Shown here in pieces: positions 1-17,113 of a stretch of 64,000 nucleotides of DNA (position 1 is its first letter; every line of letters begins with the position of its first letter). Below the pieces are notes generated by a model that saw nothing but the letters and a program-made list of their open reading frames with translations, had not been told where the DNA came from and did no database searches. The position numbers and the translations under genes are program-made. The stretch covers positions 6,351,001-6,415,000 of the forward strand of contig CAMRHE010000063.1 of NCBI GenBank assembly GCA_947044405.1, written 5' to 3'. The stretch comes from Leptodactylus fallax (taxonomy: Eukaryota > Chordata > Amphibia > Anura > Leptodactylidae).

Positions 1-92
1 AGATATTACAGAGATACAGATAGATATGAGACAGACAGATAGATAGATTGATATACAATAGATAGATAGATATGAGATAGAGAGATATATAT

Positions 93-144
<52 letters not shown>

Positions 145-333
145 GGAATATATAGCGAGAGATACAAGAGAGAGATGAGACTAATGTGAGAAAGATGATA
201 GATTCTGTATATAGATACTAGATAGATAGATAGATAGATAGATATTACATAGCTATAGATAGATATGAGACAAACAGATAGATATTGAATAGATAAATGG
301 ATAGATGATAGATAGATAGATAGATAGATAGAC

Positions 334-370
<37 letters not shown>

Positions 371-420
371 CATAGATAGATAGATATAGATAGACATGAG
401 AGAAATATAATTATTTGCAT
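1..420. repeat. GATA/GACA-type microsatellite, degenerate
   Basis: The window opens inside a tetranucleotide repeat: mostly GATA with GACA, GAGA and ATATGAG interruptions. Apparent reading frames here (Ser-Ile-Tyr-Leu repeats) are by-products of the 4-bp period. Confidence 0.95.
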
Positions 421-529
421 GACTGTACAGTATATTGCACATATCTATCTATTTATCATCTCATACGTATCTGTTTATTTGTCTATGTAATATCCATTTA
501 TGTATCAATCTAATAACTATCTGTCTAAA

Positions 530-530
<1 letters not shown>

Positions 531-597
<67 letters not shown>

Positions 598-598
598 G
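531..598. repeat. (TATC)n microsatellite
   Basis: A pure run of about 17 TATC units, the inverse of the GATA tract just upstream, with a 110-bp less regular spacer between. The two could form a long hairpin. Confidence 0.95.
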
Positions 599-1092
599 CC
601 AGGCTTCATAACAGTCTGCTTTTATCTGCCCTTGATAGAAATTATCTGTGTCTTAGCTGCCGGCATGTCATATCACCTCCTCCCTTGGTACCACAGGCAG
701 CAGTAATTCTGAGCGGTTGATCTGACATAAGCCCTGCACCCTCCATGTGTTTTGATGAAATAATATTAATAAGAAGGAGTAAGACAGGAGTTTATCTAGC
801 AGATATTGCAGAATGAATTATGAGATAATGCTGTTTTTATAGCCGAGAAAATGGAAGAACACTGGGGCATTATGTGACCTGGTTTTTAAGTACAAATTCA
901 CACTTGCTAAAGCCCCCAGTACGTATTGTGCTAATAAATCAGAATGGCCCCTTTAATAGGAATATTAGAGCAAAGGTGGATTTTAAAAGCACTCTGTAGA
1001 TCAGAAAATGAGTTATGAATTTGCTTTTTATTATAAACATGTTGCCGAAAAGTTTTTTATGACTTTTTTGTTACTATGTACATAAAATTCTT
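599..1092. other. PRMT8: No feature seen (PRMT8 intron)
   Basis: Unique-looking AT-rich sequence between a microsatellite and a palindromic element. No exon or RNA gene was recognised. Confidence 0.5.
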
Positions 1093-1412
1093 TTAAAGGG
1101 GACTTTTCACCACCTACACTAATTCCAGTTCTTTGAATCCATCAATAGGCGACTCTTCGCTGTTTCCAACGCAGTTGGAATTTTTCTCTAGCCCTCACCA
1201 TTCCTGAATAATCATTTCTGTTAGTTTCAGCTATGCTATCTACCATCGGGTGGGCGGTCCTAGGATGAAGCAGAGAGACGGGACCGCCCACCTGACAACA
1301 GAGAGCGTTATTGTGCTAAACTAACAACAATCATTGCTCGGGAACGGTAGGGGCTAGAGGAAAAATTCCACTTTCTCCAGAATCAGTGGAGTGGAGACTA
1401 CTGGGAGCATTG
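1093..1412. mobile_element. TTAA-type palindromic element (family A), right end missing
   Basis: Starts TTAAAGGGGACTTTTCACC and carries the internal arms CAGTTGGAATTTTTCTCTAG and GGGGCTAGAGGAAAAATTCC and GGTGGGCGG/CCGCCCACC typical of the family. Three further copies occur in this window. The terminal arm on the right is truncated. Confidence 0.75.
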
Positions 1413-1859
1413 TGTGCATTGTTTCTGTTTTTACTGTTTATACATACAATATAAGAAGGAAACATGTGTCTCCAAGATGGCCACTTCAAGGGAAGTTTTT
1501 AGAAAGGGGTATATTTTTATAACACCGAAACCCTGTTAAAGGAGTTATTTGTTTTGATCAGTCTTTTTCGTTAGAAGAGTCCCTCAACAATAAGCTCATC
1601 AAAGGGTGTCATAATGCTGGGACCCCACCCTATAGTGGTGCTACAAGTGTTCAGTTTACTTGTAGTACCACCACAGGGGAAGTGAAACATACACAGTGCC
1701 CATTAAAGTCATTGAGCTTCTAGTATCACCAACAACAGCAGTGTCAGACTGAGGTTCCTTGGAGACACCAGATAAAATGACTCTGCTACTTCTCTGGTAC
1801 CCCACTTCTCGTTTACAGTCACCCCAACCTATACAAGTGAATTATATATACTAGTACCA
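1413..1859. other. PRMT8: Intron sequence with a fragment of a CAGTG-ended element
   Basis: No exon seen. About 1738-1800 starts CAGTGTCAGACTGAGGTTCC and resembles the left part of the small element at 24235-24386, so it is probably a truncated copy. Confidence 0.45.
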
Positions 1860-2084
1860 AGCAGATCCTCTATACTACTACCAAAGCTTCCTTCCAGATC
1901 CTTCATACTAGTACCAAGGCTTGTAGATCCTCTATATTAGTACGAGGGCTTGCAGATCCTCCATACTAGTACCAGAGTTTGCAGATCCTCCATACTAGTA
2001 CCAGAGTTTGCAGATCCTCCATACTAGTACCAAGGCTTGCAGATCCTCCATACTAGTACCAAGGCTTGCAGATCCTCCATACTA

Positions 2085-3651
2085 CAGTCATGGCCAAAAG
2101 TTTTGAGAATGACACAAATATTATATTTTCACATGATCTGCTGCCTTCTGGTTTTTATGTGTGTTTGTCAGATGTTTTTATCACATACAGAAATAGAATT
2201 GCATTCATATTATGAGTAACAGAAGCTTATATTGACAGTTAGAATGAGTTAATGCAGCAAGTCAATATTTGCAGTGTTGACCCTTCTTCTTCAGGACCTC
2301 TGCAATTCTCCCTGGCATGCTCTCAATCAACTTCTGGACCAAATCCTGACTGATAGCAGTCCATTCTTGCAGAATCAATGCTTTAATTTTGTCTGAATTT
2401 GTTGGTTTTTGTTTGTCCACCCGTCTCTTGATGATTGACCACAAGTTCTCAATGGGATTAAGATCTGGGGAGTTTCCAGGCCATGGACCCAAAATCTCTA
2501 TGTTTTGTTCCCTGAGCCATTTAGTTATCACCTTTGCTTTATGGCAAGATGCTCCATCATGCTGGAAAAGGCATTGTTGAGTGCCAAACTGCTCTTGGAC
2601 GGTTGGGAGAAGTTGCTCTTGGAGGACATTCTGGTACCATTCTTTATTCATGGCTGTGTTTTTAGGCAAGACTGTGAGAGAGCCGATTCCCTTGGCTGAG
2701 AAGCAACCCCACACATGAATGGTTTCAGGATGCTTTACAGTTGGCATGAGACAAGACTGGTGGTAGCGCTCACCTCTTCTTCTCCGAATAAGCTGTTTTC
2801 CAGATCTTCCAAACAATCGAAAAGGGGATTCATCAGAGAAAATGACTTTACCCCAGTCCTCAGCAGTCCACTCCCTGTACCTTTTGCAGAATATCAGTCT
2901 GTCCCTGATGTTTTTTCTGGAGAGAAGTGGCTTCTTTGCTGCCATCCTTGAGACCAGGCCTTGCTCCAAGAGTCTCCGCCTCACAGTGCGTGCAGATGCA
3001 CTCACACCTGCCTGCTGCCATTCCTCAGCAAGCTCTGCACTGCTGGTAGCCCGATCCCGCAGCTGAAACACTTTTAAGAGACGGTCCTGCCGCTTGCTGG
3101 TCTTTCTTGGGCGCCCTGGAGCCTTTTTGGCACCAATGGAACCTCTCTCCTTGAAGTTCTTGATGATGCGATAGATTGTTGACTGAGGTGCAATCTTTCT
3201 AGCTGCAATACTCTTCCCAGTTAGGCCATTTTTGTGCAGTGCAATGATGACTGCACGTGTTTCTTTAGAGATAACCATGGTTAACAGAAGAGAAACAATG
3301 ATGGCAAGCACCAGCCTCCTTTTAAAGTGTCCAGTGGTGTCATTCTTACTTAATCATGACAGATTGATCTCCAGCCCTGTCCTCATCAACACCCACACCT
3401 GTGTTAATGGAGCAATCACTGAAACGATGTTAGGTGGTCCTTTTAAGGCAGGGCTGCAATGATGTTGAAATGTGTTTTGGGGGATAAAGTTCATTTTCTA
3501 GGCAAATATTGACTTTGCAAGTAATTGCTGTTAAGCTGATCACTCTTTATAACATTCTGGAGTATATGCAAATTGCCATTAGAAAAACTGAAGCAGTAGA
3601 CTTTGTAAAAATTAATATTTGTATCATTCTCAAAACTTTTGGCCATGACTA
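2085..3651 (-). mobile_element. Tc1/mariner-type DNA transposon, apparently complete, in a minisatellite
   Basis: A 1567-bp element with terminal inverted repeats that begin AGTCATGGCCAAAAGTTTTG on both sides (the right end read on the minus strand). TIR similarity extends at least 37 bp, with the first base C on the left and T on the right. It is flanked by TA at 2083-2084 and 3652-3653. Joining the flanks at a single TA recreates an ordinary 29-bp minisatellite unit (ccatacTAgtaccaagg), so both ends and the target site are certain. The long uninterrupted transposase frame and close TIR match suggest recent insertion. Confidence 0.95.
2262..3278 (-). CDS. Tc1-like transposase, uninterrupted (DD35E spacing)
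   Basis: A 338-residue frame from ATG at 3278 to the stop at 2262. The frame stays open upstream to 3311, but the ATG at 3278 has a strong context (accATGg) and gives the usual Tc1 length. Order: N-terminal paired-like helix-turn-helix (KETRAVIIALHKNGLTGKSI), a GRPRK-type AT-hook-like linker, a second HTH, then the DDE domain. Catalytic residues: Asp in FSDES, Asp in FQHDGASCH, Glu in NPIENLW. Counting from the second Asp to the Glu gives 35 intervening residues, one more than the classic DD34E of Tc1. No stop or frameshift. It would cut and paste its own element at TA. Whether it is active cannot be judged. Confidence 0.93.
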   Translation of the reverse strand: MVISKETRAVIIALHKNGLTGKSIAARKIAPQSTIYRIIKNFKERGSIGAKKAPGRPRKTSKRQDRLLKVFQLRDRATSSAELAEEWQQAGVSASARTVRRRLLEQGLVSRMAAKKPLLSRKNIRDRLIFCKRYREWTAEDWGKVIFSDESPFRLFGRSGKQLIRRRRGERYHQSCLMPTVKHPETIHVWGCFSAKGIGSLTVLPKNTAMNKEWYQNVLQEQLLPTVQEQFGTQQCLFQHDGASCHKAKVITKWLREQNIEILGPWPGNSPDLNPIENLWSIIKRRVDKQKPTNSDKIKALILQEWTAISQDLVQKLIESMPGRIAEVLKKKGQHCKY

Positions 3652-4719
3652 TAGTACCAAGGTTTGCAGATCCTCCATACTAGTACCAGGGCTTGTAGAT
3701 CCTCCATACTAGTACCAAGGTTTGCAGATCCTCCATGCTAGTACCAGAGTTTGCAGATCCTCCATACTAGTACCAGAGTTTGCAGATCCTCCATGCTAGT
3801 ACCAGAGTTTGCAGATCCTCCATACTAGTACCAGAGTTTGCAGATCCTCCATACTATTACCAGAGCTTGCAGATCCTCCATACTATTACAAAGGCTTGAA
3901 GATCTTCCATATTAATAGCAGAGCTTGCAGATACTCCTTACTAGTACCAGGGCTTGTAGATCCTCCATACTAGTACCAAGGCTTGCAGATCCTCCATACT
4001 AGTACCAGCTCTTGCAGATCCTCCATACTAATACCAGAGCTTGCAGATACTCCATACTAGTACCAGGGCTTGTAGATCCTCCATACTAGTACCAAGGCTT
4101 GCAGATCCTCCATACTAGTACCAGCTCTTGCAGATCATCCATACTAGTACCAGAGCTTGCAGATCCTCCATACTAGTACCAGGGCTTGAAGATCTTCTAT
4201 ATTAGTACTAGAGCTTGCAGATCCTAATACTAGTACTAGAGCTTGTAGATCCTCCATACTAGTACCAGGTCTTGCAGATCCTCCATACTAGTACCAGAGC
4301 TTGTAGATCCTACATACTAGTACCAAGGCTTGCAGATCCTCCATACTAGTACCAGAGTTTGCAGATCCTCCATAATAGTACCAAGGCTTGCAGATCCTCC
4401 ATACTAGTACCAGAGCTTGCAGATCCTCCATACTAGTACCAAGGCTTGCAGATCCTCCATACTAGTACCAGAGCTTGCAGATCCTCCATACTAGTACCAG
4501 GGCTTGAAGATCTTCTATATTAGTACTAGAGCTTGCAGATCCTAATACTAGTACTAGAGCTTGTAGATCCTCCATACTAGTACCAGGTCTTGCAGATCCT
4601 CCATACTAGTACAAGAGCTGGAATATCCTCCATACTAGTACCAGGTCTTGCAGATCCTCCATACTAGTACCAGAGCTTGAAGATCCTCCATACTAGTACC
4701 TGGGCCTGCAGCAATGTAA

Positions 4720-4962
<243 letters not shown>

Positions 4963-4978
4963 TAGACTAAAGTAAATG

Positions 4979-5171
4979 TTAAAGGGTTGTACAAGATAAA
5001 AAGAACATGGCTGCTTTCTTCCAAAAACAGCGACACAGCTGTCCACAGATGGTGTTTAGTATTGCAACTCTGTCCCATTCATAAGTTGCAATACTACATA
5101 CAACCTGTGGACAGGTGTGGTACTGTTTCTGGAAAAAAAAACAGTCATATTTTTCTGTACAACCCCTTTAA
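4979..5171. mobile_element. TTAA-bounded palindromic element (family B)
   Basis: Begins TTAAAGGGTTGTACA and ends TGTACAACCCCTTTAA, with a nearly palindromic body (CTTCCAAAAACAGCGACAC near the left, a matching complement near the right). TTAA ends with AAAGG follow the T2/Kolobok pattern of Xenopus. It lies 34 bp past a PRMT8 exon. Related copies occur near 40751, 44205, 47594 and 49297. Confidence 0.85.
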
Positions 5172-7997
<2,826 letters not shown>

Positions 7998-8087
7998 TGA
8001 CCCCATTAACTCATTCTCACAATGGTTTTTGGCCCGTGTTGTCAAGTTATGACTCCCAGTATGATAGGTATAAATGGCGCCATACAC

Positions 8088-8283
8088 TTAATGGGATTAT
8101 CCTGGCTTTCTATGATTGATGGCCTATCCTTAGGGTAGGCCATCAATACTAGATCTGCGGGAGTCCAACACCCGGGACCCTCACCCATCACACTGCTCAC
8201 TCACTAGTGTAGGTACTGCAGCGCTGCCCCATAGATTCAGTGCCAAGTGTTGGGCCGCCAGACACACCAGATAACCCCTTTAA
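8088..8283. mobile_element. Small TTAA-bounded element
   Basis: Starts TTAATGGGATTATCCTGG and ends CCAGATAACCCCTTTAA, with an inner palindrome GGCCTATCCTTAGGGTAGGCC. Ends and length fit the TTAA-type short elements common in this window. A truncated relative begins at about 8310. Confidence 0.65.
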
Positions 8284-8608
8284 GGGAAAAGACAGCTGAA
8301 CCTGCCAATTTAAAGGGGATTCCTGGTCCCTAGGTGATTTTTTTTATTTAGTATAAAGTCTGACACCTGCACCCTGTACCGATCAGGAGAAAGGAGCTGT
8401 ATCAGCTTTGTACCTATTCAACAGCTATTCCTCCCAACCCTTACATACACATGCATGCTTGATTCAACTGTCAAGGGGGCTTAGCTACTTCAAGACACAG
8501 CTTAACTTGCCTAAGAACAGAAGAATCGGGTATGTTGACATGCTGGATTCATCCTGTCAGAGGAAAGTCGGGAAACCCCTTTCATATATGATAGTTGGGC
8601 AGTACTTC

Positions 8609-8983
8609 TTAAAGGGGTTTTTCAGCCTCCAGGTGTTTTTTTTATACTGATACCTATTCTGTGAATTGTATCCAATCGGTGGGGGTCGGACACCTGGACC
8701 CCATACTGATCAGCTGATCTGGCTGCCTCTTCACACCGGAGGCAACTGCACTGACAGAGCCGAAAGTAGATCTACTCCTATTCAAGTAATAGGTGCAGTA
8801 CCCCAGCACCACCACTATACAGTGGACGGGTCTACAGCAGAAGCGACCATCACTGGAAGGCAGTTGGATCAGGGGATCGGTGCAGTAGGGGTGTTGGATG
8901 CTCCCCAATTGGATAGTGATAGCTTATCCTTTGGATAGATCATCAGTATTAAAAAAAACCTAGGGGCTGGAAAATCCCTTTAA
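8609..8983. mobile_element. TTAA-bounded element (family C)
   Basis: Starts TTAAAGGGGTTTTTCAGCC and ends GGCTGGAAAATCCCTTTAA, good inverted ends with TTAA on both sides. The interior carries GGGTCGGACACCTGGACCCC. Reading frames inside it on both strands result from the palindromic layout and are not genes. Confidence 0.82.
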
Positions 8984-10222
<1,239 letters not shown>

Positions 10223-10235
10223 CGGATAGATAGAT

Positions 10236-10275
<40 letters not shown>

Positions 10276-10349
10276 TGAGATAGATAGACAGATAGATATG
10301 AGATAGATAGATATGAGATAGATATGAGATAGATAGATAGATAGATATG

Positions 10350-10387
<38 letters not shown>

Positions 10388-10441
10388 ATATGAGATAGAT
10401 AGATAGATAGATAGATAGATATGAGATAGATAGCTAGATAG

Positions 10442-10474
<33 letters not shown>

Positions 10475-10495
10475 TGAAATAGATAGATAGATATG

Positions 10496-10532
<37 letters not shown>

Positions 10533-10591
10533 TGAGATAGATATAGTGTAGATGGATAGATAGATAGAAGATAGATATAATGTAGATGGAC

Positions 10592-10634
<43 letters not shown>

Positions 10635-10657
10635 AGATAGATATAATGTAGATGGAC

Positions 10658-10702
<45 letters not shown>
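10223..10702. repeat. GATA microsatellite with ATATGAG and GTAGATG interruptions
   Basis: 480 bp of GATA repeats. A segment AGATAGATATAATGTAGATG plus GACA and a long GATA run occurs twice near 10570 and 10632, showing a local block duplication. Confidence 0.95.
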
Positions 10703-10704
<2 letters not shown>

Positions 10705-11147
10705 TCCCTGTTATTTTATTATGTTTGATATAAAATTAGAAACTGTGAAATGTTCGAGATGTTCTGAGTTTTTTAGATCACAACATTTCTTATCAAAGTT
10801 CTAACAAATGAAATGCTTCCAGGGGCAAAAAAGGAAATTGCCTAGGGTCTCACAAGCCTACAGGCCCACTAGGGAAAGTGTTTGTAGCCTCAGGTTTTTA
10901 CCCCTTTAGTCATAATTCTTTGCAAATCATCATATTTGGAATATTAAGGGGATGGTAAATGACAAGAATTTGATGTACCAATTGCAATAGGATCCCTTAA
11001 AGCATATGATGTGCCGATTCATTTTTTAATGCATCTTTATTGCAGTCTGAGCACTCTTTATCTCATACAAGTTTCCAGTGATACGCTGACTACCTGCAGC
11101 CACCAGCAGGGAGGGCGCACTGCATACTGGTTTATTATTGAACTTCA

Positions 11148-11590
11148 AGTGTATCTCCAATGATAAGTCAACTTTTCATAACTGTATAGTAAAGGTGAAT
11201 ACAAGAAACTTTGTAAATATATTATTAAAGAAATTGTTTCCTTCTCCATTGACCAGGTTGAGTTAATTTTTACATAGAAGTCTATGGAGAAAGGATGGAG
11301 AGACTACTGGAACAGACATACAAATAACTGCAGGGACTAAACTCTGCTACCCTCTTCTGACTCTGCTATATATTCAAGATAAGACTCTACCCCTGCACAG
11401 AATGAGGCGAGAATTCAATTAACAGTCTCCTCCCCTCTTCATAGACTTCTGTGTGAAAACAGGAGAGGAGCCTAATAAGTGGAGAAGGAAACAGATTTAT
11501 TTAATAAGATATATTACAGAGTTTCTTAGATTCACCTGTACTATTTATTTATGAAGAGTTATTTTATAATTGAAGGGACACATTAATGAG
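11148..11590. mobile_element. Palindromic element, long diverged arms
   Basis: The left arm (GTGAATACAAGAAACTTTGTAA, read from about 11195) pairs with the right arm (TTACAGAGTTTCTTAGATTCAC near 11513-11535), and GTTTCCTTCTCCA near 11238 pairs with TGGAGAAGGAAAC near 11481. The whole structure is about 440 bp. No coding capacity, so a non-autonomous DNA element is likely. Confidence 0.65.
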
Positions 11591-12662
<1,072 letters not shown>

Positions 12663-12717
12663 TAGGGGGTTTGTACTCATCATGGGGTTTGCTGAACAAT
12701 GTCATATCTGAGAGCAG

Positions 12718-15700
12718 GATATGATAGAGGAGAGAAGCTGAGCGCTGTGATATATAGGGTTATATGATAGAGGAGAGAAGCTGAGCTCTGTGATATATAG
12801 GGTTATATGATAGAGGAGAGAAGCTGAGCTCTGTGATATATAGGGTTATATGATAGAGGAGAGAAGCTGAGCTCTGTGATATATAGGGTTATATGATAGG
12901 GGAGAGAAGCTGAGCTCTGTGATATATAGGGTTATAGGATAGAGGAGAGAAGCTGAGCTCTGTGATATATAGGGTTATATGATAGAGAAGAAAAGCTGAG
13001 CTCTGTGATATATAGGTTATATGATAAAGGAGAGAAGCTGAGCTCTGTGATATATAGGGTTATATGATAGAGGAGAGAAGCTGAGCTCTCTGATATATAG
13101 GTTATATGATAGAGGGAGAGAAGCTGAGCTCTGTGATATATAGGGTTATATGATAGAGGAGAGAAGCTGAGCTCTGTGATATATAGGGTTATATGATAGA
13201 GGAGAAAAGCTGAGCTCTGTGATATATAGGTTATATGATAGAGGAGAGAAGCTGAGCTCTGTGATATATAGGGTTATATGATAGAGGAGAGAAGCTGAGC
13301 TCTGTGATATATAGGTTATATGATAGAGGGTGAGAAGCTGAGCTCTGTGATATATAGGATATATGATAGAGGAGAGAAGCTGAGCTCTGTGATATATAGG
13401 ATATATGATAGAGGAGAGAAGCTGAGCTCTCTGATATATAGGTTATATGATAGAGGGAGAGAAGCTGAGCTCTGTGATATATAGGGTTATATGATAGAGG
13501 AGAGAAGCTGAGCTCTGTGATATATAGGGTTATATGATAGAGGAGAAAAGCTGAGCTCTGTGATATATAGGTTATATGATAGAGGAGAGAAGCTGAGCTC
13601 TGTGATATATAGGGTTATAGGATAGAGGAGAGAAGCTGAGCTCTGTGATATATAGGGTTATATGATAGAGGCGAGAAGCTGAGCTCTGTGATATATAGGG
13701 TTATATGATAGAGGCGAGAAGCTGAGCTCTGTGATATATAGGGTTATATGATAGAGGCGAGAAGCTGAGCTCTGTGATATATAGGGTTATATGATAGAGG
13801 AGAGAAGCTGAGCTCTGTGATATATAGGATATATGATAGAGGAGAGAAGTTGAGCTCTGTGATATATAAGGTTATAGGATAGAGGCGAGAAGCTGAGCTC
13901 TGTGATATAAAGGGTTATATGATAGAGGCGAGAAGCTGAGCTCTGTGATATATAGGGTTATATGATAGAGGAGAGAAGCTGAGCTCTGTGATATATAGGG
14001 TTATATGATAGGGGAGAGAAGCTGAGCTCTGTGATATATAGGGTTATAGGATAGAGGAGAGAAGCTGAGCTCTGTGATATATAGGTTATATGATAGAGGA
14101 GAGAAGCTGAGCTCTGTGATATATAGGTTATATGATAGAGGAGAGAAGCTGAGCTCTGTGATATATAGGGTTATATGATAGAGAAGAGAAGCTGAGCTCT
14201 GTGATATATAGGTTATATGATAAAGGAGAGAAGCTGAGCTCTGTGATATATAGGGTTATATGATAGAGGAGAGAAGCTGAGCTCTGTGATATATAGGATA
14301 TATGATAGAGGAGAGAAGCTGAGCTCTCTGATATATAGGTTATATGATAGAGGAGAGAAGCTGAGCTCTGTGATATATAAGGTTATATGATAGAGGAGAG
14401 AAGCTGAGCTCTGTGATATATAGGGCTATATGATAGAGGAGAGAAGCTGAGCTCTGTGATATATAGGGTTATATGATAGAGGAGAGAAGCTAAGCTCTGT
14501 GATATATAGGGTTATATGATAGAGGAGAAAAGCTGAGCTCTGTGATATATAGGTTATATGATAGAGGAGAGAAGCTGAGCTCTGTGATATATAGGGTTAT
14601 AGGATAGAGGCGAGAAGCTGAGCTCTGTGATATATAGGGTTATATGATAGAGGCGAGAAGCTGAGCTCTGTGATATATAGGGTTATATGATAGAGGAGAG
14701 AAGCTGAGCTCTGTGATATATAGGGTTATATGATAGAGGAGAGAAGCTGAGCTCTGTGATATATAGGTTATATGATAGAGGAGAGAAGCTGAGCTCTGTG
14801 ATATATAGGGTTATATGATAGAGGAGAGAAGCTGAGCTCTGTGATATATAGGTTATATGATAGAGGGTGAGAAGCTGAGCTCTGTGATATATAGGATATA
14901 TGATAGAGGAGAGAAGCTGAGCTCTGTGATATATAGGATATATGATAGAGGAGAGAAGCTGAGCTCTCTGATATATAGGTTATATGATAGAGGGAGAGAA
15001 GCTGAGCTCTGTGATATATAGGGTTATATGATAGAGGAGAGAAGCTGAGCTCTGTGATATATAGGGTTATATGATAGAGGAGAAAAGCTGAGCTCTGTGA
15101 TATATAGGTTATATGATAGAGGAGAGAAGCTGAGCTCTGTGATATATAGGGTTATATGATAGAGGAGAGAAGCTGAGCTCTGTGATATATAGGGTTATAT
15201 GATAGAGGCGAGAAGCTGAGCTCTGTGATATATAGGGTTATATGATAGAGGCGAGAAGCTGAGCTCTGTGATATATAGGGTTATATGATAGAGGAGAGAA
15301 GCTGAGCTCTGTGATATATAGGGTTATATGATAGAGGAGAAAAGCTGAGCTCTGTGATATATAGGTTATATGATAGAGGAGAGAAGCTGAGCTCTGTGAT
15401 ATATAGGGTTATAGGATAGAGGAGAGAAGCTGAGCTCTGTGATATATAGGGTTATATGATAGAGGCGAGAAGCTGAGCTCTGTGATATATAGGGTTATAT
15501 GATAGAGGCGAGAAGCTGAGCTCTGTGATATATAGGGTTATATGATAGAGGCGAGAAGCTGAGCTCTGTGATATATAGGGTTATATGATAGAGGAGAGAA
15601 GCTGAGCTCTGTGATATATAGGATATATGATAGAGGAGAGAAGTTGAGCTCTGTGATATATAAGGTTATAGGATAGAGGCGAGAAGCTGAGCTCTGTGAT

Positions 15701-17113
15701 ATAAAGGGTTATATGATAGAGGCGAGAAGCTGAGCTCTGTGATATATAGGGTTATATGATAGAGGAGAGAAGCTGAGCTCTGTGATATATAGGGTTATAT
15801 GATAGGGGAGAGAAGCTGAGCTCTGTGATATATAGGGTTATAGGATAGAGGAGAGAAGCTGAGCTCTGTGATATATAGGTTATATGATAGAGGAGAGAAG
15901 CTGAGCTCTGTGATATATAGGTTATATGATAGAGGAGAGAAGCTGAGCTCTGTGATATATAGGGTTATATGATAGAGAAGAGAAGCTGAGCTCTGTGATA
16001 TATAGGTTATATGATAAAGGAGAGAAGCTGAGCTCTGTGATATATAGGGTTATATGATAGAGGAGAGAAGCTGAGCTCTGTGATATATAGGATATATGAT
16101 AGAGGAGAGAAGCTGAGCTCTCTGATATATAGGTTATATGATAGAGGAGAGAAGCTGAGCTCTGTGATATATAAGGTTATATGATAGAGGAGAGAAGCTG
16201 AGCTCTGTGATATATAGGGCTATATGATAGAGGAGAGAAGCTGAGCTCTGTGATATATAGGGTTATATGATAGAGGAGAGAAGCTAAGCTCTGTGATATA
16301 TAGGGTTATATGATAGAGGAGAAAAGCTGAGCTCTGTGATATATAGGTTATATGATAGAGGAGAGAAGCTGAGCTCTGTGATATATAGGGTTATAGGATA
16401 GAGGCGAGAAGCTGAGCTCTGTGATATATAGGGTTATATGATAGAGGCGAGAAGCTGAGCTCTGTGATATATAGGGTTATATGATAGAGGAGAGAAGCTG
16501 AGCTCTGTGATATATAGGGTTATATGATAGAGGAGAGAAGCTGAGCTCTGTGATATATAGGATATATGATAGAGGAGAGAAGTTGAGCTCTGTGATATAT
16601 AAGGTTATATGATAGAGGAGAGAAGCTGAGCTCTGTGATATATAGGGTTATATGATAGAGGAGAGAAGCTGAGCTCTGTGATATATAGGGTTATATGATA
16701 GAGGAGAGAAGCTGAGCTCTGTGATATATAGGGTTATATGATAGAGGAGAGAAGCTGAGCTCTGTGATATATAGGTTATATGATAGTGGGAGAGAAGCTG
16801 AGCTCTGTGATATATAGGGTTATATGACAGAGGGAGAGAAGCTGAGCTCTGTGATATATAGGTTATATGATAGAGGAGAGAAGCTGAGCTCTGTGATATG
16901 TAGGGTTATATGATAGTGGGAGAGAAGCTGAGCTCTGTGATATATAGGGTTATATGATAGAGAAGAGAAGCTGAGCTCTGTGATATATACGGTTATATGA
17001 TAGAGGAGAGAAGCTGAGCTCTGTGATATATAGGGTTATATGATAGAGGAGAGAAGCTGAGCTCTGTGATATATAGCGTTATATGATAGAGGGGAGATAT
17101 ATAGGGTTATATG
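12718..17113. repeat. 43-bp satellite array 1 (about 100 copies)
   Basis: Unit gttatatgatagaggagaga plus agctgagctctgtgatatatagg, 42-43 bp depending on two or three G. Common variants: gaggcgag, gagaaaag, aggatatatg, ggttatagg, ctctctgat. Rare variants recur at fixed spacing. For example aagttgag at 13847 and 15641, tagggcta at 14421 and 16215, and taagctctg at 14491 and 16285 are all 1794 bp apart; agggtgag at 13327 and 14864 and agctctctga at 13425 and 14962 are 1537 bp apart. Large blocks have therefore been copied within the array. It begins 160 bp after a PRMT8 exon. Confidence 0.97.

Larger units (their letters stand above)
1860..4708. repeat. 29-bp minisatellite, interrupted by a Tc1-like element
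   Basis: Unit about gcttgcagatcctccatac plus tagtaccaag, 29 bp. Seven or eight copies lie before the transposon (to 2084) and about 36 after it (from 3652). Higher-order structure is visible: a distinctive set of variants (gaagatcttctatattag, then gatcctaatactag) starts near 4183 and recurs near 4501, 318 bp later (eleven units less one base). Another group at about 3930 recurs about 117 bp later. The array ends about 95 bp before a PRMT8 exon. Confidence 0.95.

Noticed and set aside
6..442. Ser-Ile-Tyr-Leu repeat proteins (here and at 31880-32968 and 48059-48673)
   Set aside because: They arise from the GATA/TATC microsatellites, whose 4-bp period reads through as a four-codon cycle. Only the PRMT8 exon at 32814 inside one of these frames is real.
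3279..3311. Upstream start for the Tc1-like transposase (11 extra residues)
   Set aside because: The ATG at 3278 has the better context and gives the usual N-terminus for this family; the extra hydrophobic residues have no counterpart.
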